Origin: Variovorax sp. CF079 | GTDB taxonomy: Bacteria > Pseudomonadota > Gammaproteobacteria > Burkholderiales > Burkholderiaceae_C | DNA: 64,000 bases | Direction of reading: 5' to 3' | NCBI RefSeq assembly: GCF_900101545.1 | Contig: NZ_FMZU01000031.1 | Span: 1-64,000, forward strand | In this document: positions 22,971-34,352 of the stretch, in pieces | How positions within the stretch are numbered: the stretch's first letter is position 1 | How the letters are laid out: every line of letters starts with the position of its first letter | Program-made: the position numbers and the translations under genes | The notes under the pieces: generated by a model | The model's database searches: none | What the model was told of the DNA's origin: nothing | What the model saw: the letters and a program-made list of their open reading frames with translations, nothing else

Positions 22971-23951
22971 ATGCGCTTCACCCGCCGCGCCGCCGCGCTG
23001 CTTCTGGCCGCGCTCGCCCCTGTGGCCGCCTGGGCCCAGGCACCCGAATGGCCGGGCGCCAAGCCCATCGTCTACGTCGTGCCCTTCACGGCAGGCGGCT
23101 CCACCGACATCGTCGGCCGCACGCTGGCCCAGAAGCTGAGCGAAAGCCTCAAGCAATCGGTGGTGGTCGAGAACAAGCCCGGCCAGGCCGGCGGCATCGG
23201 TGCTGCCTACGTGGCCAAGGCCGCGCCCGACGGCTACACCCTCTTCGGCGGCACCATCAGCACGCATGCCATCAACGCCAGCCTCTACAAGAAGCTGCCC
23301 TACGACCCGTTGAAGGACTTCGAGCCGGTCTCGCTGGTCGCGCGCCTGCCCAACGTGCTGATCGTCAACAGCCAGCTCGGCGTGAACTCGGTGGCCGAAC
23401 TGGTGGCGCTCTTGAAAAAGGACGAGAGCAAGCGCAGCTTCGCGTCATCCGGCGCCGGCACCTCCACCCACCTGGCCGGCGAGATGTTCGCCGACCTGAT
23501 CGGCGTGAAGCTCACCCATGTGCCGTATAAGGGCACGCCGCCGGCCATGACCGACGTGGCCGCGGGGCTGGTGCCCTTCATGTTCGATCAGGTGACGGCG
23601 GCGCTGCCGCTGGTCAAGAGCGGCAAGCTCAAGCTGCTGGCCGTGACCACCGGCAAGCGCATCGCGCTCGCGCCCGAGCTGCCGACCATGATCGAATCGG
23701 GCATTCCCGGCTTCGAGATGTCGTCGTGGCAGGCGGTGTACGCGCCCAAGGGCACACCCAAACCGATCGTGCAGCGCCTCAACGCCGAGATCGTCAAGGC
23801 GCTCAAGCAGCCCGACGTGCAGGCCAAGCTCTCGGACCAGCTGGCGATGGAAATCGTGGGCAGCACGCCGGAAGAACTGCGCGAGCACATGGCCCGCGAG
23901 ATCCCGCGCTGGGCCGAACTGGTGAAGAAGTCCGGCGCGACGGCGGACTGA
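22971..23951 (+). CDS. Bug/TctC-family tripartite tricarboxylate transporter binding protein
   Basis: 326 residues. A signal peptide of about 22 residues (AALLLAALAPVAAWAQ) precedes a mature protein starting near APEWPGAKPI. Family motifs include VPFTAGGSTDIVGRTLAQKL and VENKPGQAGGIGAAYVAKAAPDGYTL, with VPYKGTPPAMTDV in the second lobe. It binds an organic or sugar acid in the periplasm. No TctA or TctB membrane genes lie nearby, so it is an orphan binding protein, common in this order. It is 36 bases after the aldolase gene, likely in the same operon. Confidence 0.9.
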   Translation: MRFTRRAAALLLAALAPVAAWAQAPEWPGAKPIVYVVPFTAGGSTDIVGRTLAQKLSESLKQSVVVENKPGQAGGIGAAYVAKAAPDGYTLFGGTISTHAINASLYKKLPYDPLKDFEPVSLVARLPNVLIVNSQLGVNSVAELVALLKKDESKRSFASSGAGTSTHLAGEMFADLIGVKLTHVPYKGTPPAMTDVAAGLVPFMFDQVTAALPLVKSGKLKLLAVTTGKRIALAPELPTMIESGIPGFEMSSWQAVYAPKGTPKPIVQRLNAEIVKALKQPDVQAKLSDQLAMEIVGSTPEELREHMAREIPRWAELVKKSGATAD

Positions 23952-23967
23952 TCCGAATCAACCGCGA

Positions 23968-25299
23968 TCAGTGATCGTGGTGCAGGTAGGCCGCCTGCCG
24001 CGGCAGCCGCCAGCTCACGAAGAAGGCGATCGCCATCATCGCTGTCACGTACCAGAAGAAGCTCGATTCGTGGCCCAGCGACTTGAGGCCCAGGGCCACG
24101 TATTCGGCCGAGCCGCCGAAGATCGCGTTGGCCACCGCGTAGGCCAAGCCGACTCCGAGGGCGCGCACTTCGGGCGGGAACATCTCGGCCTTCACGATGC
24201 CGCTGATCGATGTGTAGAAGCTCACGATCGCCAGCGCCACGATGATCAGTACGAAGGCGAGCCCCGGGCTCGTCACGCTTTGCAGCGCAGTGAGGATCGG
24301 CACCGTGGCCAGCGCGCCGAGTCCACCGAACAGCAGCATGTTGTTGCGCCGGCCGATGCGGTCCGACAGCGCACCGAAGACCGGCTGCATGCACATGTAG
24401 ACGAAGAGGGCGCAGGTCATCACGTAGCTGGTGGTCTTGATCGGCAGGCCGACCGTGTTGACCAGGTACTTCTGCATGTAGGTGGTGAAGGTGTAGAAGA
24501 TCAGCGAGCCGCCCGCGGTGAAGCCCAGCACCGTGAAGAAGGCCGCCTTGTGGTGGCGGAACAGGCCCGCGAGCGTGCCGGCCTCCTTGTTGCTGCGGCT
24601 CTCGGTGCTCGAAGTCTCGTGCAACTGCCGGCGCAGCTGCATCGCGACCACGGCGGTGATGGCGCCGATCACGAAGGGAATACGCCAGCCCCAGGCCTTG
24701 AGTTCGGCCTCGCTCAGCAGCTGTTCGAGAACCACGATCACCAGCACCGCGAGCAGCTGGCCGCCGATCAGCGTGACGTACTGGAAGGACGAGAAGAAGC
24801 CGCGCTGGCCGCGCAGCGCCACCTCGCTCATGTAGGTGGCGGTGGTGCCGTACTCGCCGCCGACCGAAAGTCCCTGAAACAGACGCGCGACCAGCAGCAG
24901 CGCTGGCGCCCAGGCGCCGATGCTGTCGTAGGTCGGCAGACAGGCGATCGCCAGCGAGCCCGCGCACATCATCGTGACGGAGATCACCATCGAGGTCTTG
25001 CGACCCTTGCGGTCCGCGATGCGGCCGAACAGCCAGCCGCCGATCGGTCGCATCAGGAAGCCGGCCGCGAAAACGCCCGCGGTGTTGAGCAGTTGCGCGG
25101 TGGGGTCGGATTTCGGGAAGAACGATGCCGCGAAGTAGATCGACGAGAACGCGTAGACGTAGAAGTCGAACCACTCGACGAGATTGCCTGAAGAGGCCCC
25201 GACGATGGCGAAGATGCGGTGGCGCTTTTCTTCGGCGGTGTAGTGCTGCGGCACCGTGGCGTCCGCGGCAATGCCCGAAGCGGGCGTGACTGCGCTCAT
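23968..25299 (-). CDS. MFS permease, metabolite:proton symporter (KgtP/ProP-like)
   Basis: 443 residues with about 12 membrane helices. The MHS subfamily motifs SSGNLVEWFDFYVYAF at about 35-50, GRIADRKGRKTSM near 92 and RLFQGLSVGGEYG near 139 are all visible. This subfamily imports dicarboxylates, alpha-ketoglutarate, shikimate or betaine with protons. It converges on the Bug gene with 16 bases between stops, so it is transcribed separately but may serve the same substrate class. Confidence 0.9.
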   Translation of the reverse strand: MSAVTPASGIAADATVPQHYTAEEKRHRIFAIVGASSGNLVEWFDFYVYAFSSIYFAASFFPKSDPTAQLLNTAGVFAAGFLMRPIGGWLFGRIADRKGRKTSMVISVTMMCAGSLAIACLPTYDSIGAWAPALLLVARLFQGLSVGGEYGTTATYMSEVALRGQRGFFSSFQYVTLIGGQLLAVLVIVVLEQLLSEAELKAWGWRIPFVIGAITAVVAMQLRRQLHETSSTESRSNKEAGTLAGLFRHHKAAFFTVLGFTAGGSLIFYTFTTYMQKYLVNTVGLPIKTTSYVMTCALFVYMCMQPVFGALSDRIGRRNNMLLFGGLGALATVPILTALQSVTSPGLAFVLIIVALAIVSFYTSISGIVKAEMFPPEVRALGVGLAYAVANAIFGGSAEYVALGLKSLGHESSFFWYVTAMMAIAFFVSWRLPRQAAYLHHDH

Positions 25300-25388
25300 G
25301 CGAGCCTCCGTGTCTTGGTGTGTTGTACGGGAGAACCCTCATGCTAAGGCCGCCGGCCACCCGGCATCGGCCAGACGCCGCGATGTCC

Positions 25389-26555
25389 CTAGAAATCGAC
25401 CAGGCTCAGGCCGATGCTCAGCACGGTGCGCTTGCGGTTGTAGTCGACCAGCGTGTCGCCATAGCCGTGAAACAGCTGCGTGTGGAAGCGCAGGTTGCTC
25501 CTGCTCGAGTTGCCGAGGTCCTTGAGCCATTCGAGCCGCATCGAACCGCGCCCGCTCTCGCGCAGGTTGTTGCGCACCGTCAGCCCGAGCGTGTTGTAGG
25601 GGTTCAGATTCCAGCGGCCCGTGAGCTCGGCGCGGCCGATGTAGTTGGAGATGTCGGGGTTGTCGTCCTTCGCAGCATCCTCATGCAGGCGCTGCCACAC
25701 GCGGCCGGTGAGGGTGAAGCGGTCGTCCAGCTCCATGCCGCCCATCAGGTAGACGCGGTTCCAGCTGCGCGAATAAGGCAGGCTCTGTCCGTTCGACTGG
25801 TGCACCAGGCCGAGGCCCGCATAGCGCCAGCGCCAGCCGCCCGCCAGCTGCACGTCGGTGGGATAGACATACATCAGTTCCGGCTCGTGGTCGGTGGTGC
25901 GGAAGGGCCGCGAGATCGCGCCGTTGAAGAGCTGCCAGGTGGACTGCTGGCTGTAGCCGAACCACAGCGAATCCTTCTTGACCGGATCGTTCAGCGTCAA
26001 CATGCCCTGGATCAGCTTGGTGCGCACCGAAAGCCCGATGCGCATCTCGTTGGCCTGGTAGGCGATGTCGCTGCCGTTGTGGCCGGCAGAGGGCGAGGTC
26101 GGCGTCTGCGGCTTGTCCTTGGCCGCCGAGGCGGACACGTTGAGCGGCCGGTAGGCGCGGAAGCTGAAGGTGCCGCAGTCGGTGCCATTCTCGAGTTCCC
26201 AGAAACGCGAGAGCGCGGAGTACTGGCGGTCGCGGCAGCCTTCTTCGGTGGCGACGGAGACCACGCGCGTGGCGGGCACGGCGGCGTCCACCGGCGCGGG
26301 CGGCTGCGTGTTGGCGAGCACGGGCGGCGCCGCCGGTACCGAGGCCGCGGGCAAGGTCTGCTGCTGGGCCCAGCGGTCGAAGCAGGCCAGCCGCGCCTCC
26401 TTACTGTCGGCGAGGCGCTGGCACTGCTGCCAGGTCAGCTGCGCTTCGGCCAGAGGGCTCTGCGGTCTCTCTGCAGGTTGCGCGTGCGCGCCTGCGATGC
26501 CGAGGCCGGCAAAGAGCGCCGCGAAAGTGGTGGTGCGTGTGTTCATCATTGCCAA
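25389..26555 (-). CDS. pldA: Outer-membrane phospholipase A1
   Basis: 388 residues. A signal peptide ends near AGAHAQ (26) and a long Pro/Ala-rich region runs to about 100. The barrel domain then carries the catalytic set of OMPLA: His252 and Ser254 in VHQSNGQS and Asn266 in SRSWNRVY, with the same spacing as His142/Ser144/Asn156 of the E. coli enzyme. It hydrolyses phospholipids in the outer leaflet when asymmetry is lost. The start overlaps the stop of the upstream gene by 10 bases, so translation is probably coupled. Confidence 0.9.
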   Translation of the reverse strand: MAMMNTRTTTFAALFAGLGIAGAHAQPAERPQSPLAEAQLTWQQCQRLADSKEARLACFDRWAQQQTLPAASVPAAPPVLANTQPPAPVDAAVPATRVVSVATEEGCRDRQYSALSRFWELENGTDCGTFSFRAYRPLNVSASAAKDKPQTPTSPSAGHNGSDIAYQANEMRIGLSVRTKLIQGMLTLNDPVKKDSLWFGYSQQSTWQLFNGAISRPFRTTDHEPELMYVYPTDVQLAGGWRWRYAGLGLVHQSNGQSLPYSRSWNRVYLMGGMELDDRFTLTGRVWQRLHEDAAKDDNPDISNYIGRAELTGRWNLNPYNTLGLTVRNNLRESGRGSMRLEWLKDLGNSSRSNLRFHTQLFHGYGDTLVDYNRKRTVLSIGLSLVDF

Positions 26556-26973
26556 CTGCCCGTCTTGGTTAGTACAAAAGGACGTGTGCTGTCGTCGGCG
26601 GCGTTTCGCCAGGTTCCTTTGAACTCCTTGCCGCAGGATCCGGCCTGCAGCTCGCCGAGCCAGACGCCGCTGATCGCGCGGCCGTCCATCGATTCGTCGA
26701 TGTTGAGTTGGCCCTCGTCGTCGATGTCGCCCGCGAGCTGCGCGACCGAGGGGCTTGCCGCGCCGCCGTCACGCGTGATGGTGCCGCGCACGCCGGCGTA
26801 TTCAGGATGCTTGGCGAGTTGCAGCCGCGCGATGCCCGGCACGCCTTCGAAGCGTGCCTCCCATTGGCCATAGAGCGCCTCGACCGGCAGGTCGCGGCCG
26901 CTGGCGGGGCATGCCGGCTGGGCTCCGGCGCTGCCGGCGGCAATGCACAAAGCAGTGAGCAGCGCGTGGCACT

Positions 26974-26977
<4 letters not shown>
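26546..26977 (-). CDS. Small exported protein of unknown function
   Basis: 143 residues with a clear signal peptide (MKCHALLTALCIAAGSAGAQ). The mature part contains LPVEALYGQWEARFEGVPG and SGVWLGELQAGSCGKEFKGTW, suggesting a small beta-sheet domain with two or three cysteines. I do not recognise the family. Its ATG overlaps the helicase stop by 4 bases and its stop overlaps the pldA start, so it sits inside a three-gene operon. Proximity to pldA suggests a periplasmic or envelope role. Confidence 0.78.
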
Positions 26978-29073
<2,096 letters not shown>

Positions 29074-29182
29074 GAGGCGAGGGGAAGGGGGCGCAAAGCG
29101 GGCAATGATACGGGGCGCCGTCGGACGACCTCAGATGTATGGCGGTGTTAAACCCGTTCGCATTTGTGATCGGCGCCGCCGC

Positions 29183-30466
29183 ATGAAGAAAACAAGACAT
29201 CCGCTCACCATCGCCTTCTGGTCCGCGCTCGCCACGGTGGCGGCAGCGCTGGTCGTGCTGAACTTCCTGCCCGGCGAAAAGAAGATCGAGCAGCACATCG
29301 AGCGCGAGTAGAGCCTGCACGATGCGCAGTTCCGCCGTGCGATGGGCGTCCTGCTCGGGCCGCCGGTCACGGAGGGCAACCGGTTCGAGGCGCTGATCAA
29401 CGGCGACCGGATCTTTCCGCCGATGCTCGCGGCCATCCGCGGCGCGAAGAAGAGCGTCACCTTCGAGACCTACATCTACTGGTCCGGCGACATCGGCCGC
29501 GCCTTTGCCGATGCGCTGTCGGAACGCGCCCGCGCCGGCATCAAGGTGCGTGTGCTGCTCGACTGGGTAGGCAGCCAGAAGATCGAGGAGAAGATTCTGC
29601 AATCGATGGAAGAAGCAGGCGTGGAGATCCGCAGGTTCCACAAGCCGAGCTGGTACGACATCGCGCGTTTCAACAACCGCACGCACCGCAAGCTGCTGGT
29701 GGTCGACGGCGTGGTGGGCTTCACCGGCGGCGTGGGCATCGCGCCCGAGTGGACCGGCAACGCGCAGGACCCCGACCATTGGCGCGACTCGCACTACAAG
29801 GTGGAAGGGCCGGTGGTCGCGCAGATGCAGGCCGTTTTCATGGACAACTGGATCAAGGTATCGGGCGAGGTGCTGCACGGCGAGCGCTACTTCCCGGCCA
29901 TTGCGCTGCGCGGCGGCGGTGCGGCCCAGATGTTCAGCAGCTCGCCCTCGGGCGGCAGCGAGAGCATGCACCTGATGTACCTGCTGTCGATCGCGGCGGC
30001 CACCAGGACCATCGATCTCTCGAGCGCCTACTTCGTGCCCGACGATCTCGCGCGCGATGCCCTCATCGCCGCGGTGAAGCGCGGCGTGCGCGTGCGCATC
30101 ATGACGCCCGGCCCGATCATGGACGCGCAGACCGTGCGCCGCGCGTCGCGCGCCGGATGGGGTCCGCTGCTCGAAGCCGGCGTGCAGATGAGCGAATACC
30201 AGCCGACCATGTACCACTGCAAGGTGATGGTGGTCGACGACCTGTTGGTGTCTGTCGGCTCGACCAACTTCGACAACCGTTCCTTGCGCCTCAACGACGA
30301 GGCGAACCTCAATATCTACGACGAGGCCTTCGCCCGGGCGCAGGTGGCGGTGTTCGAGGACGATCTCGCGAAGAGCAAGGCGGTGGGCTTCGCCCAGTGG
30401 CAGGACCGGCCATGGCGCGAGAAGTTGATGGAGCACCTGGCCGCGCTGCTGGGGCCGCAGCTCTGA
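29183..30466 (+). pseudogene. Cardiolipin synthase/phospholipase D family gene interrupted by an amber codon
   Basis: One frame runs from ATG 29183 to the stop at 30466 except for TAG at 29309-29311 (codon 43). Before it are 42 residues with a membrane anchor (about 8-30). After it the frame reads SLHDAQFRRAM and continues as a complete PLD-type enzyme with both HKD motifs, HRKLLVVDGVVGFTGG and HCKVMVVDDLLVSVGSTNFD. A change of one base, for example from a tyrosine codon, would explain it. The catalytic part could be made from ATG 29342 (374 residues), but no ribosome site is visible there and the anchor would be lost. It is divergent from rep. Confidence 0.85.
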
Positions 30467-30492
30467 GTACCGCGGCAACGACAATCGCCCGC

Positions 30493-31512
30493 GTGCTGCA
30501 GATCCTCTTCGTCACCATCCCCTTCTTCGCCTTGATCGCGGCCGGCTACGCAGCGGCTCGCACCGGTGCGCTGCCGCTCGCGGCAATTCCGGGGCTCAAT
30601 GCCTTCGTGCTCTATTTCGCGCTGCCGTGCATGCTGTTTCGCTTCGGCGCTGCAGCGCCGATCGCGCAGCTGCTCGATGCCGGCGTGGCGCTGGTGTGGG
30701 GGGCGAGCGCGTTGATCGTGGTTGCAGCCACGGTGGCCCTGGCGCGCAGGCAGCGCATCGGTTGGAACGATGCGGCCTTCGGTGCGCTGGTGGCGGCGTT
30801 TCCGAACACGGGCTTCATGGGCGTGCCACTGCTGGTCGCGATCCTCGGCACGCGGGCGGCGTCTCCGATGATCATCACGATCGCTTTCGATCTGGTCGTG
30901 ACCTCTTCGCTGTGCATCACGCTGTCGCGCCTGGCCGGCGCCGACGAGCACGATGCGGCCAAGGCAGCCCGACAGGCCTTGCGCGGCATCGTGCAGAACC
31001 CGATGCCATGGGCCATCGTGCTCGGCGGGCTGGCATCGGCCACGCGCCTTGGGCTCCCGGCGCCGGTCGAACGCACGATCGCGATGCTGGCCGATGCCGC
31101 CTCGCCGGTGGCGCTGTTCACCATCGGCGCGGTGCTGGCGCGCTCGTCGCTGCTGGCGCGCGAGCACCGGGCGAGCGCGCTCGTCGCCGCCGCGATGGGC
31201 AGCGCCTCGCAGCCGCTGCGAAAGGCGCCGCTTGCCGACGTGCTCTGCGTCGCGGCGATCAAGCTGCTGCTGCATCCCTTGCTGGTCTATGGCCTCGCGC
31301 GAGGCGCGATCGCGCTGGGCCTGCCGCTCGGCCAACCGGCGCTGATGGCGATCGTTCTGGTGGCCGCGCTGCCGAGCGCAAGCAACGTGTCGATGCTGGC
31401 CGAGCGCTTCGGCGCCGACAACGGGCGCATTGCGCGCGTCATTCTGTGGACCACCGTGGCAGCCTTCTTCAGCTTTCCCCTGGCGGTGAGATGGATGGCT
31501 AGTCGGGGCTAA
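30493..31512 (+). CDS. AEC family (auxin efflux carrier-like) permease
   Basis: About 339 residues from GTG 30493. Ten hydrophobic segments are predicted, with the AEC features NAFVLYFALPCMLFRF in the first half, AAFPNTGFMGVPLL in the middle and ALPSASNVSMLAERFG near the end. Members export malonate, malate or other organic anions in bacteria. It lies 26 bases after the cardiolipin synthase frame and may share its transcript. Confidence 0.85.
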   Translation: MLQILFVTIPFFALIAAGYAAARTGALPLAAIPGLNAFVLYFALPCMLFRFGAAAPIAQLLDAGVALVWGASALIVVAATVALARRQRIGWNDAAFGALVAAFPNTGFMGVPLLVAILGTRAASPMIITIAFDLVVTSSLCITLSRLAGADEHDAAKAARQALRGIVQNPMPWAIVLGGLASATRLGLPAPVERTIAMLADAASPVALFTIGAVLARSSLLAREHRASALVAAAMGSASQPLRKAPLADVLCVAAIKLLLHPLLVYGLARGAIALGLPLGQPALMAIVLVAALPSASNVSMLAERFGADNGRIARVILWTTVAAFFSFPLAVRWMASRG

Positions 31513-31666
31513 CTTCGGAAGTCCATTGCCGTCGGCAATCTCTGTTTCAGAATATTTCCTACAAGACGCCGTCACTCCTCGGTGGATAGTGTGAACTATT
31601 GCTTTTGACTAATGCTTAGGTTTGCATTCGCGCTGCTAAAGTGGCGCCAGATACCGGGGGAACGGC

Positions 31667-31876
31667 ATGACGACTTTGACGCGCTGGGTGCTTTGGGTGG
31701 CGTGGCTCGCTACCGTCAGTTGGCTTTGGCTCGTGGGTGCGCTGGGCATCGGTAGTGCGCTCGCGACGGGCGCAGCGAGCCTTTTGCTGTTCGCATGGCC
31801 GGGTCATTCGCACCGGCGGCGCCGGTCGGAACTGCGCTATATCGAGATGGGCAAGCAGCCCGTGGGCCTGCCCTGA
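31667..31876 (+). CDS. Putative small two-helix membrane protein
   Basis: 69 residues. Two hydrophobic stretches (about 5-24 and 26-45) are followed by a basic tail (HSHRRRRSELRY). A GGGGGAA ribosome-site-like stretch lies before the ATG and no competing gene occupies the space. It has no family I recognise and is short enough to be a chance frame. It converges with priA, 7 bases between ends. Confidence 0.45.
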   Translation: MTTLTRWVLWVAWLATVSWLWLVGALGIGSALATGAASLLLFAWPGHSHRRRRSELRYIEMGKQPVGLP

Positions 31877-31883
31877 GCCGCAC

Positions 31884-33983
31884 TCAGATGCTGTGCGGGT
31901 CCACGTCGACCAGCCAGCGGATCACGCCCTTGCCCTCGGGCTGCCGTCGCAGTTCGTGCAACAGCGGCTGCCAGGCCGCCAGCAGGCGCTGAAGCGCCGC
32001 GCGCGACGCGCTTTCGACCAGCATCTGCGCCCGCTCCACATTCGCCACGCGCTGGATCGCCAGCGGCACGGCCGGGTAGCGGGTCACGCGCTCGGCCCCT
32101 TCCAGCGCATCGGCCGCCTCGCTGGCGGCATTCAGAAAAGCCTGTGCCGCCTCCTGCGTCCGGGCGTCGGCCCGCAGCAACGCCTGGAAGGCGTAGGGCG
32201 GCATGCCGGCAGCGGCGCGCTCTTCGAGTTCGCGCTGGGCGAAAGCCGGGTAGTCGTGCCGGCGCAGCGCCGCGAACAGCGCATGCTGCGGATGGTGGGT
32301 CTGGATCCACATCTCGGCGGTCGCGCCCTGCGCTGAAAGATAGGCGGCGTCGCGGCCCGCGCGTCCCGCCGACTGCATCAGCAGGCTGAACAGCCGTTCC
32401 GGCGCGCGGAAATCACTCGAGAAGAGCGCGCCGTCGGGATTGACCGCGGCCACCAGCGTGATGCGCCGGAAGTCGTGGCCCTTGGCGATCATTTGCGTGC
32501 CCACCAGCACGTCGACCTCGCCCGCATGCACGGCGGCGAGCTGCGATTCGAGCGCGCCTTGGCGGCGCGTGCTGTCGGCGTCGATGCGCGCGATGCGCAC
32601 CGCGCTGCCATCGGGCCGCTTCACGCTCGCGAACAGCTCGCCCAGGTGCTCCTCGAGGCGTTCCGTGCCGCGGCCCACCGGCGCGATGTCGGGGTTGCCG
32701 CAGGCCGGGCAGGCGCGCGGCACGCGCTCGGTGAAGCCGCAGTGGTGGCAGCGCAGCGTGCGGTCGATCTTGTGGAACACGCGGTAGGCGCTGCAGTGCG
32801 GGCATTCGCTCTTCCAGCCGCAGTCGCCGCAGGCCAGCACCGGCGCATAGCCGCGCCGATTGAGGAACACCATGCTTTGCTCGCCGCGCGCGATGCGCTG
32901 GCCGATGGCATCGAGCAGCGCGCCCGAAAGCACGGTCCTGGGCGGCTGCAGGTTCATGTCGACCAGCCGAACGGCGGGCAGCGCCACGGCGCCGATGCGC
33001 GAGGGCATGGCCAGCCGCAGATAGCGCCCGCCGGCATCCTCGCCCGCGGCCGGCCGGCTCTGGTGCCAGCTTTCGAGCGAGGGCGTGGCCGAGCCGAGCA
33101 TCACCTTCGCGCCTTCGCGCTGGCCGCGCCACACCGCCAGGTCGCGCGCCGAGTAGCGCGCGCCTTCCTGCTGCTTGTAGCTGGGGTCGTGCTCCTCGTC
33201 GACCACGATCAACTTCAGCGCCGGCATCGACGCGAACACTGCCATGCGCGTGCCGAGCACGATGCGCGCTGCGCCGTTGTGCGCCGCGAGCCAGCTGGCC
33301 AGGCGCTGCGGATTCGTCATGCCGCTGTGCAACGAGACCACGGTGCCGTCGCCGAAGCGCTCCTTGAAGCGTGCTTCGAGCTGCGGCGTGAGGTTGATCT
33401 CGGGCACCATCACCAGCGCTTGCGCGGAGGGCTCGCGCGCCAGCAGCGCCGCCACGGCCTGCAGGTAGATCTCGGTCTTGCCGCTGCCGGTGCTGCCGAA
33501 CAGCAGGAAGGGGCCGGTCTCGGCATCGAAGCGGGCCAGTGCGTCGGCTTGCTCGGCAGACAGTGCCAGGCCGTCGGGCGCCGCGCCGGTGGCAGGGGAG
33601 TGCGCCGGCACGGCTTGGCGCTTGAGCCGCCGCGCCAGCTGCACCGCGCTCAGGTCGCGCAGCTGGGGCGGCAGCGCGGCCAGCGCAATCTCGCCGAGCG
33701 AGCGCTGGTAGTAGCGGGCGGCAAAGGCCACCAGGTCGCGCCAGGCATCGTTCAGCGGCGGCAACCCATCGAGCACGGCGGCGACGGGCTTGAGTTCCAT
33801 GGCGGGCGCCGCGCCGTCCTCGAGCGCATGGACCGCCCATGCCACGCCCAGCACCTCGCGACGACCCAGCGGCACCCGCAGCAAGGACCCGATGGCCGGC
33901 GTTTCGGCGCTGGCGTAGCTCAGTACATCCCCTAATGCGCTGTGCGCAGGAGTCTGGACCGCGACGTCGATGCGCCAGTTCAA
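31884..33983 (-). CDS. priA: Primosomal protein N' (replication restart helicase PriA)
   Basis: 699 residues. The N-terminal 3'-DNA binding domain is followed by helicase motifs LFGSTGSGKTEIY (Walker A), VDEEHDPSYKQQEG (DEEH box) and MVFLNRRGYAP. The zinc region then shows eight cysteines in CGDCGWKSECPHC and CHHCGFTERVPRACPACG. PriA reloads the replisome at collapsed forks. The start MNWRIDVAVQTP is chosen at 33983. The upstream gap carries DnaA-box sequences, which may link its expression to replication. Confidence 0.95.
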   Translation of the reverse strand: MNWRIDVAVQTPAHSALGDVLSYASAETPAIGSLLRVPLGRREVLGVAWAVHALEDGAAPAMELKPVAAVLDGLPPLNDAWRDLVAFAARYYQRSLGEIALAALPPQLRDLSAVQLARRLKRQAVPAHSPATGAAPDGLALSAEQADALARFDAETGPFLLFGSTGSGKTEIYLQAVAALLAREPSAQALVMVPEINLTPQLEARFKERFGDGTVVSLHSGMTNPQRLASWLAAHNGAARIVLGTRMAVFASMPALKLIVVDEEHDPSYKQQEGARYSARDLAVWRGQREGAKVMLGSATPSLESWHQSRPAAGEDAGGRYLRLAMPSRIGAVALPAVRLVDMNLQPPRTVLSGALLDAIGQRIARGEQSMVFLNRRGYAPVLACGDCGWKSECPHCSAYRVFHKIDRTLRCHHCGFTERVPRACPACGNPDIAPVGRGTERLEEHLGELFASVKRPDGSAVRIARIDADSTRRQGALESQLAAVHAGEVDVLVGTQMIAKGHDFRRITLVAAVNPDGALFSSDFRAPERLFSLLMQSAGRAGRDAAYLSAQGATAEMWIQTHHPQHALFAALRRHDYPAFAQRELEERAAAGMPPYAFQALLRADARTQEAAQAFLNAASEAADALEGAERVTRYPAVPLAIQRVANVERAQMLVESASRAALQRLLAAWQPLLHELRRQPEGKGVIRWLVDVDPHSI

Positions 33984-34078
33984 GGCGTGGTCCTGTTACG
34001 GCCGTTGGTTAAAGCAAGTTGTAGCAATGCGGCTTAAGTCGTTGATTTGCCTGCGCTTTGGAAGCCATCCAGAGTTTG

Positions 34079-34087
34079 TGTGGATAA
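34079..34087 (-). promoter_or_regulatory. Perfect DnaA box
   Basis: TGTGGATAA reads TTATCCACA on the minus strand, the exact consensus for DnaA binding. It lies 96 bases upstream of the priA start codon. A related site, TGTGCATAA, lies at 34266-34274 with one mismatch. Confidence 0.65.
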
Positions 34088-34173
34088 CTTTGTTGATATC
34101 CGGGCCCGACTCGCCGCCAGCCCTTGAAAATCAAGGCTTCGGCTGGAATGCCCGCAAAAAAAGCAAAGTTCAA

Positions 34174-34198
34174 AGTCCATATAAATCAATGACTTAGC
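34174..34198 (+). repeat. Short imperfect repeat, copy 2
   Basis: The 25 bases from AGTCCATATAAATC to GACTTAGC match the element after tRNA-Phe (18383-18407) at 21 of 25 positions. The ends AGTC and GACT are inverted repeats around an AT-rich centre. Confidence 0.45.
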
Positions 34199-34352
34199 GA
34201 CGCTATCGCTTTAGGAGCAGGGATTTGCGGTCCAAAGATATTTTTGCGCAGCGCAGCAAGTGTTTTGTGCATAAGTCAGTCGGTCCTCACCCTTTCGACT
34301 TGACAAATGCGAATCGGTCGTTCTTAGGTACTTACAACCTATAACAGTCGCT

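Larger units (their letters stand above)
33984..34352. promoter_or_regulatory. AT-rich hemE-priA gap with DnaA boxes
   Basis: 369 bases, clearly richer in A+T than the flanking genes and without a convincing gene. It lies downstream of hemE and upstream of priA, both on the minus strand, so it should contain the priA promoter. It holds a perfect DnaA box (34079-34087), a one-mismatch box (34266-34274) in the same orientation, and the second copy of a 25-base repeat (34174-34198). Confidence 0.55.

Noticed and set aside
33970..34197. A 75-codon plus-strand frame in the hemE-priA gap
   Set aside because: It has no ribosome site, overlaps the priA start region and covers the DnaA box; its composition is not protein-like.
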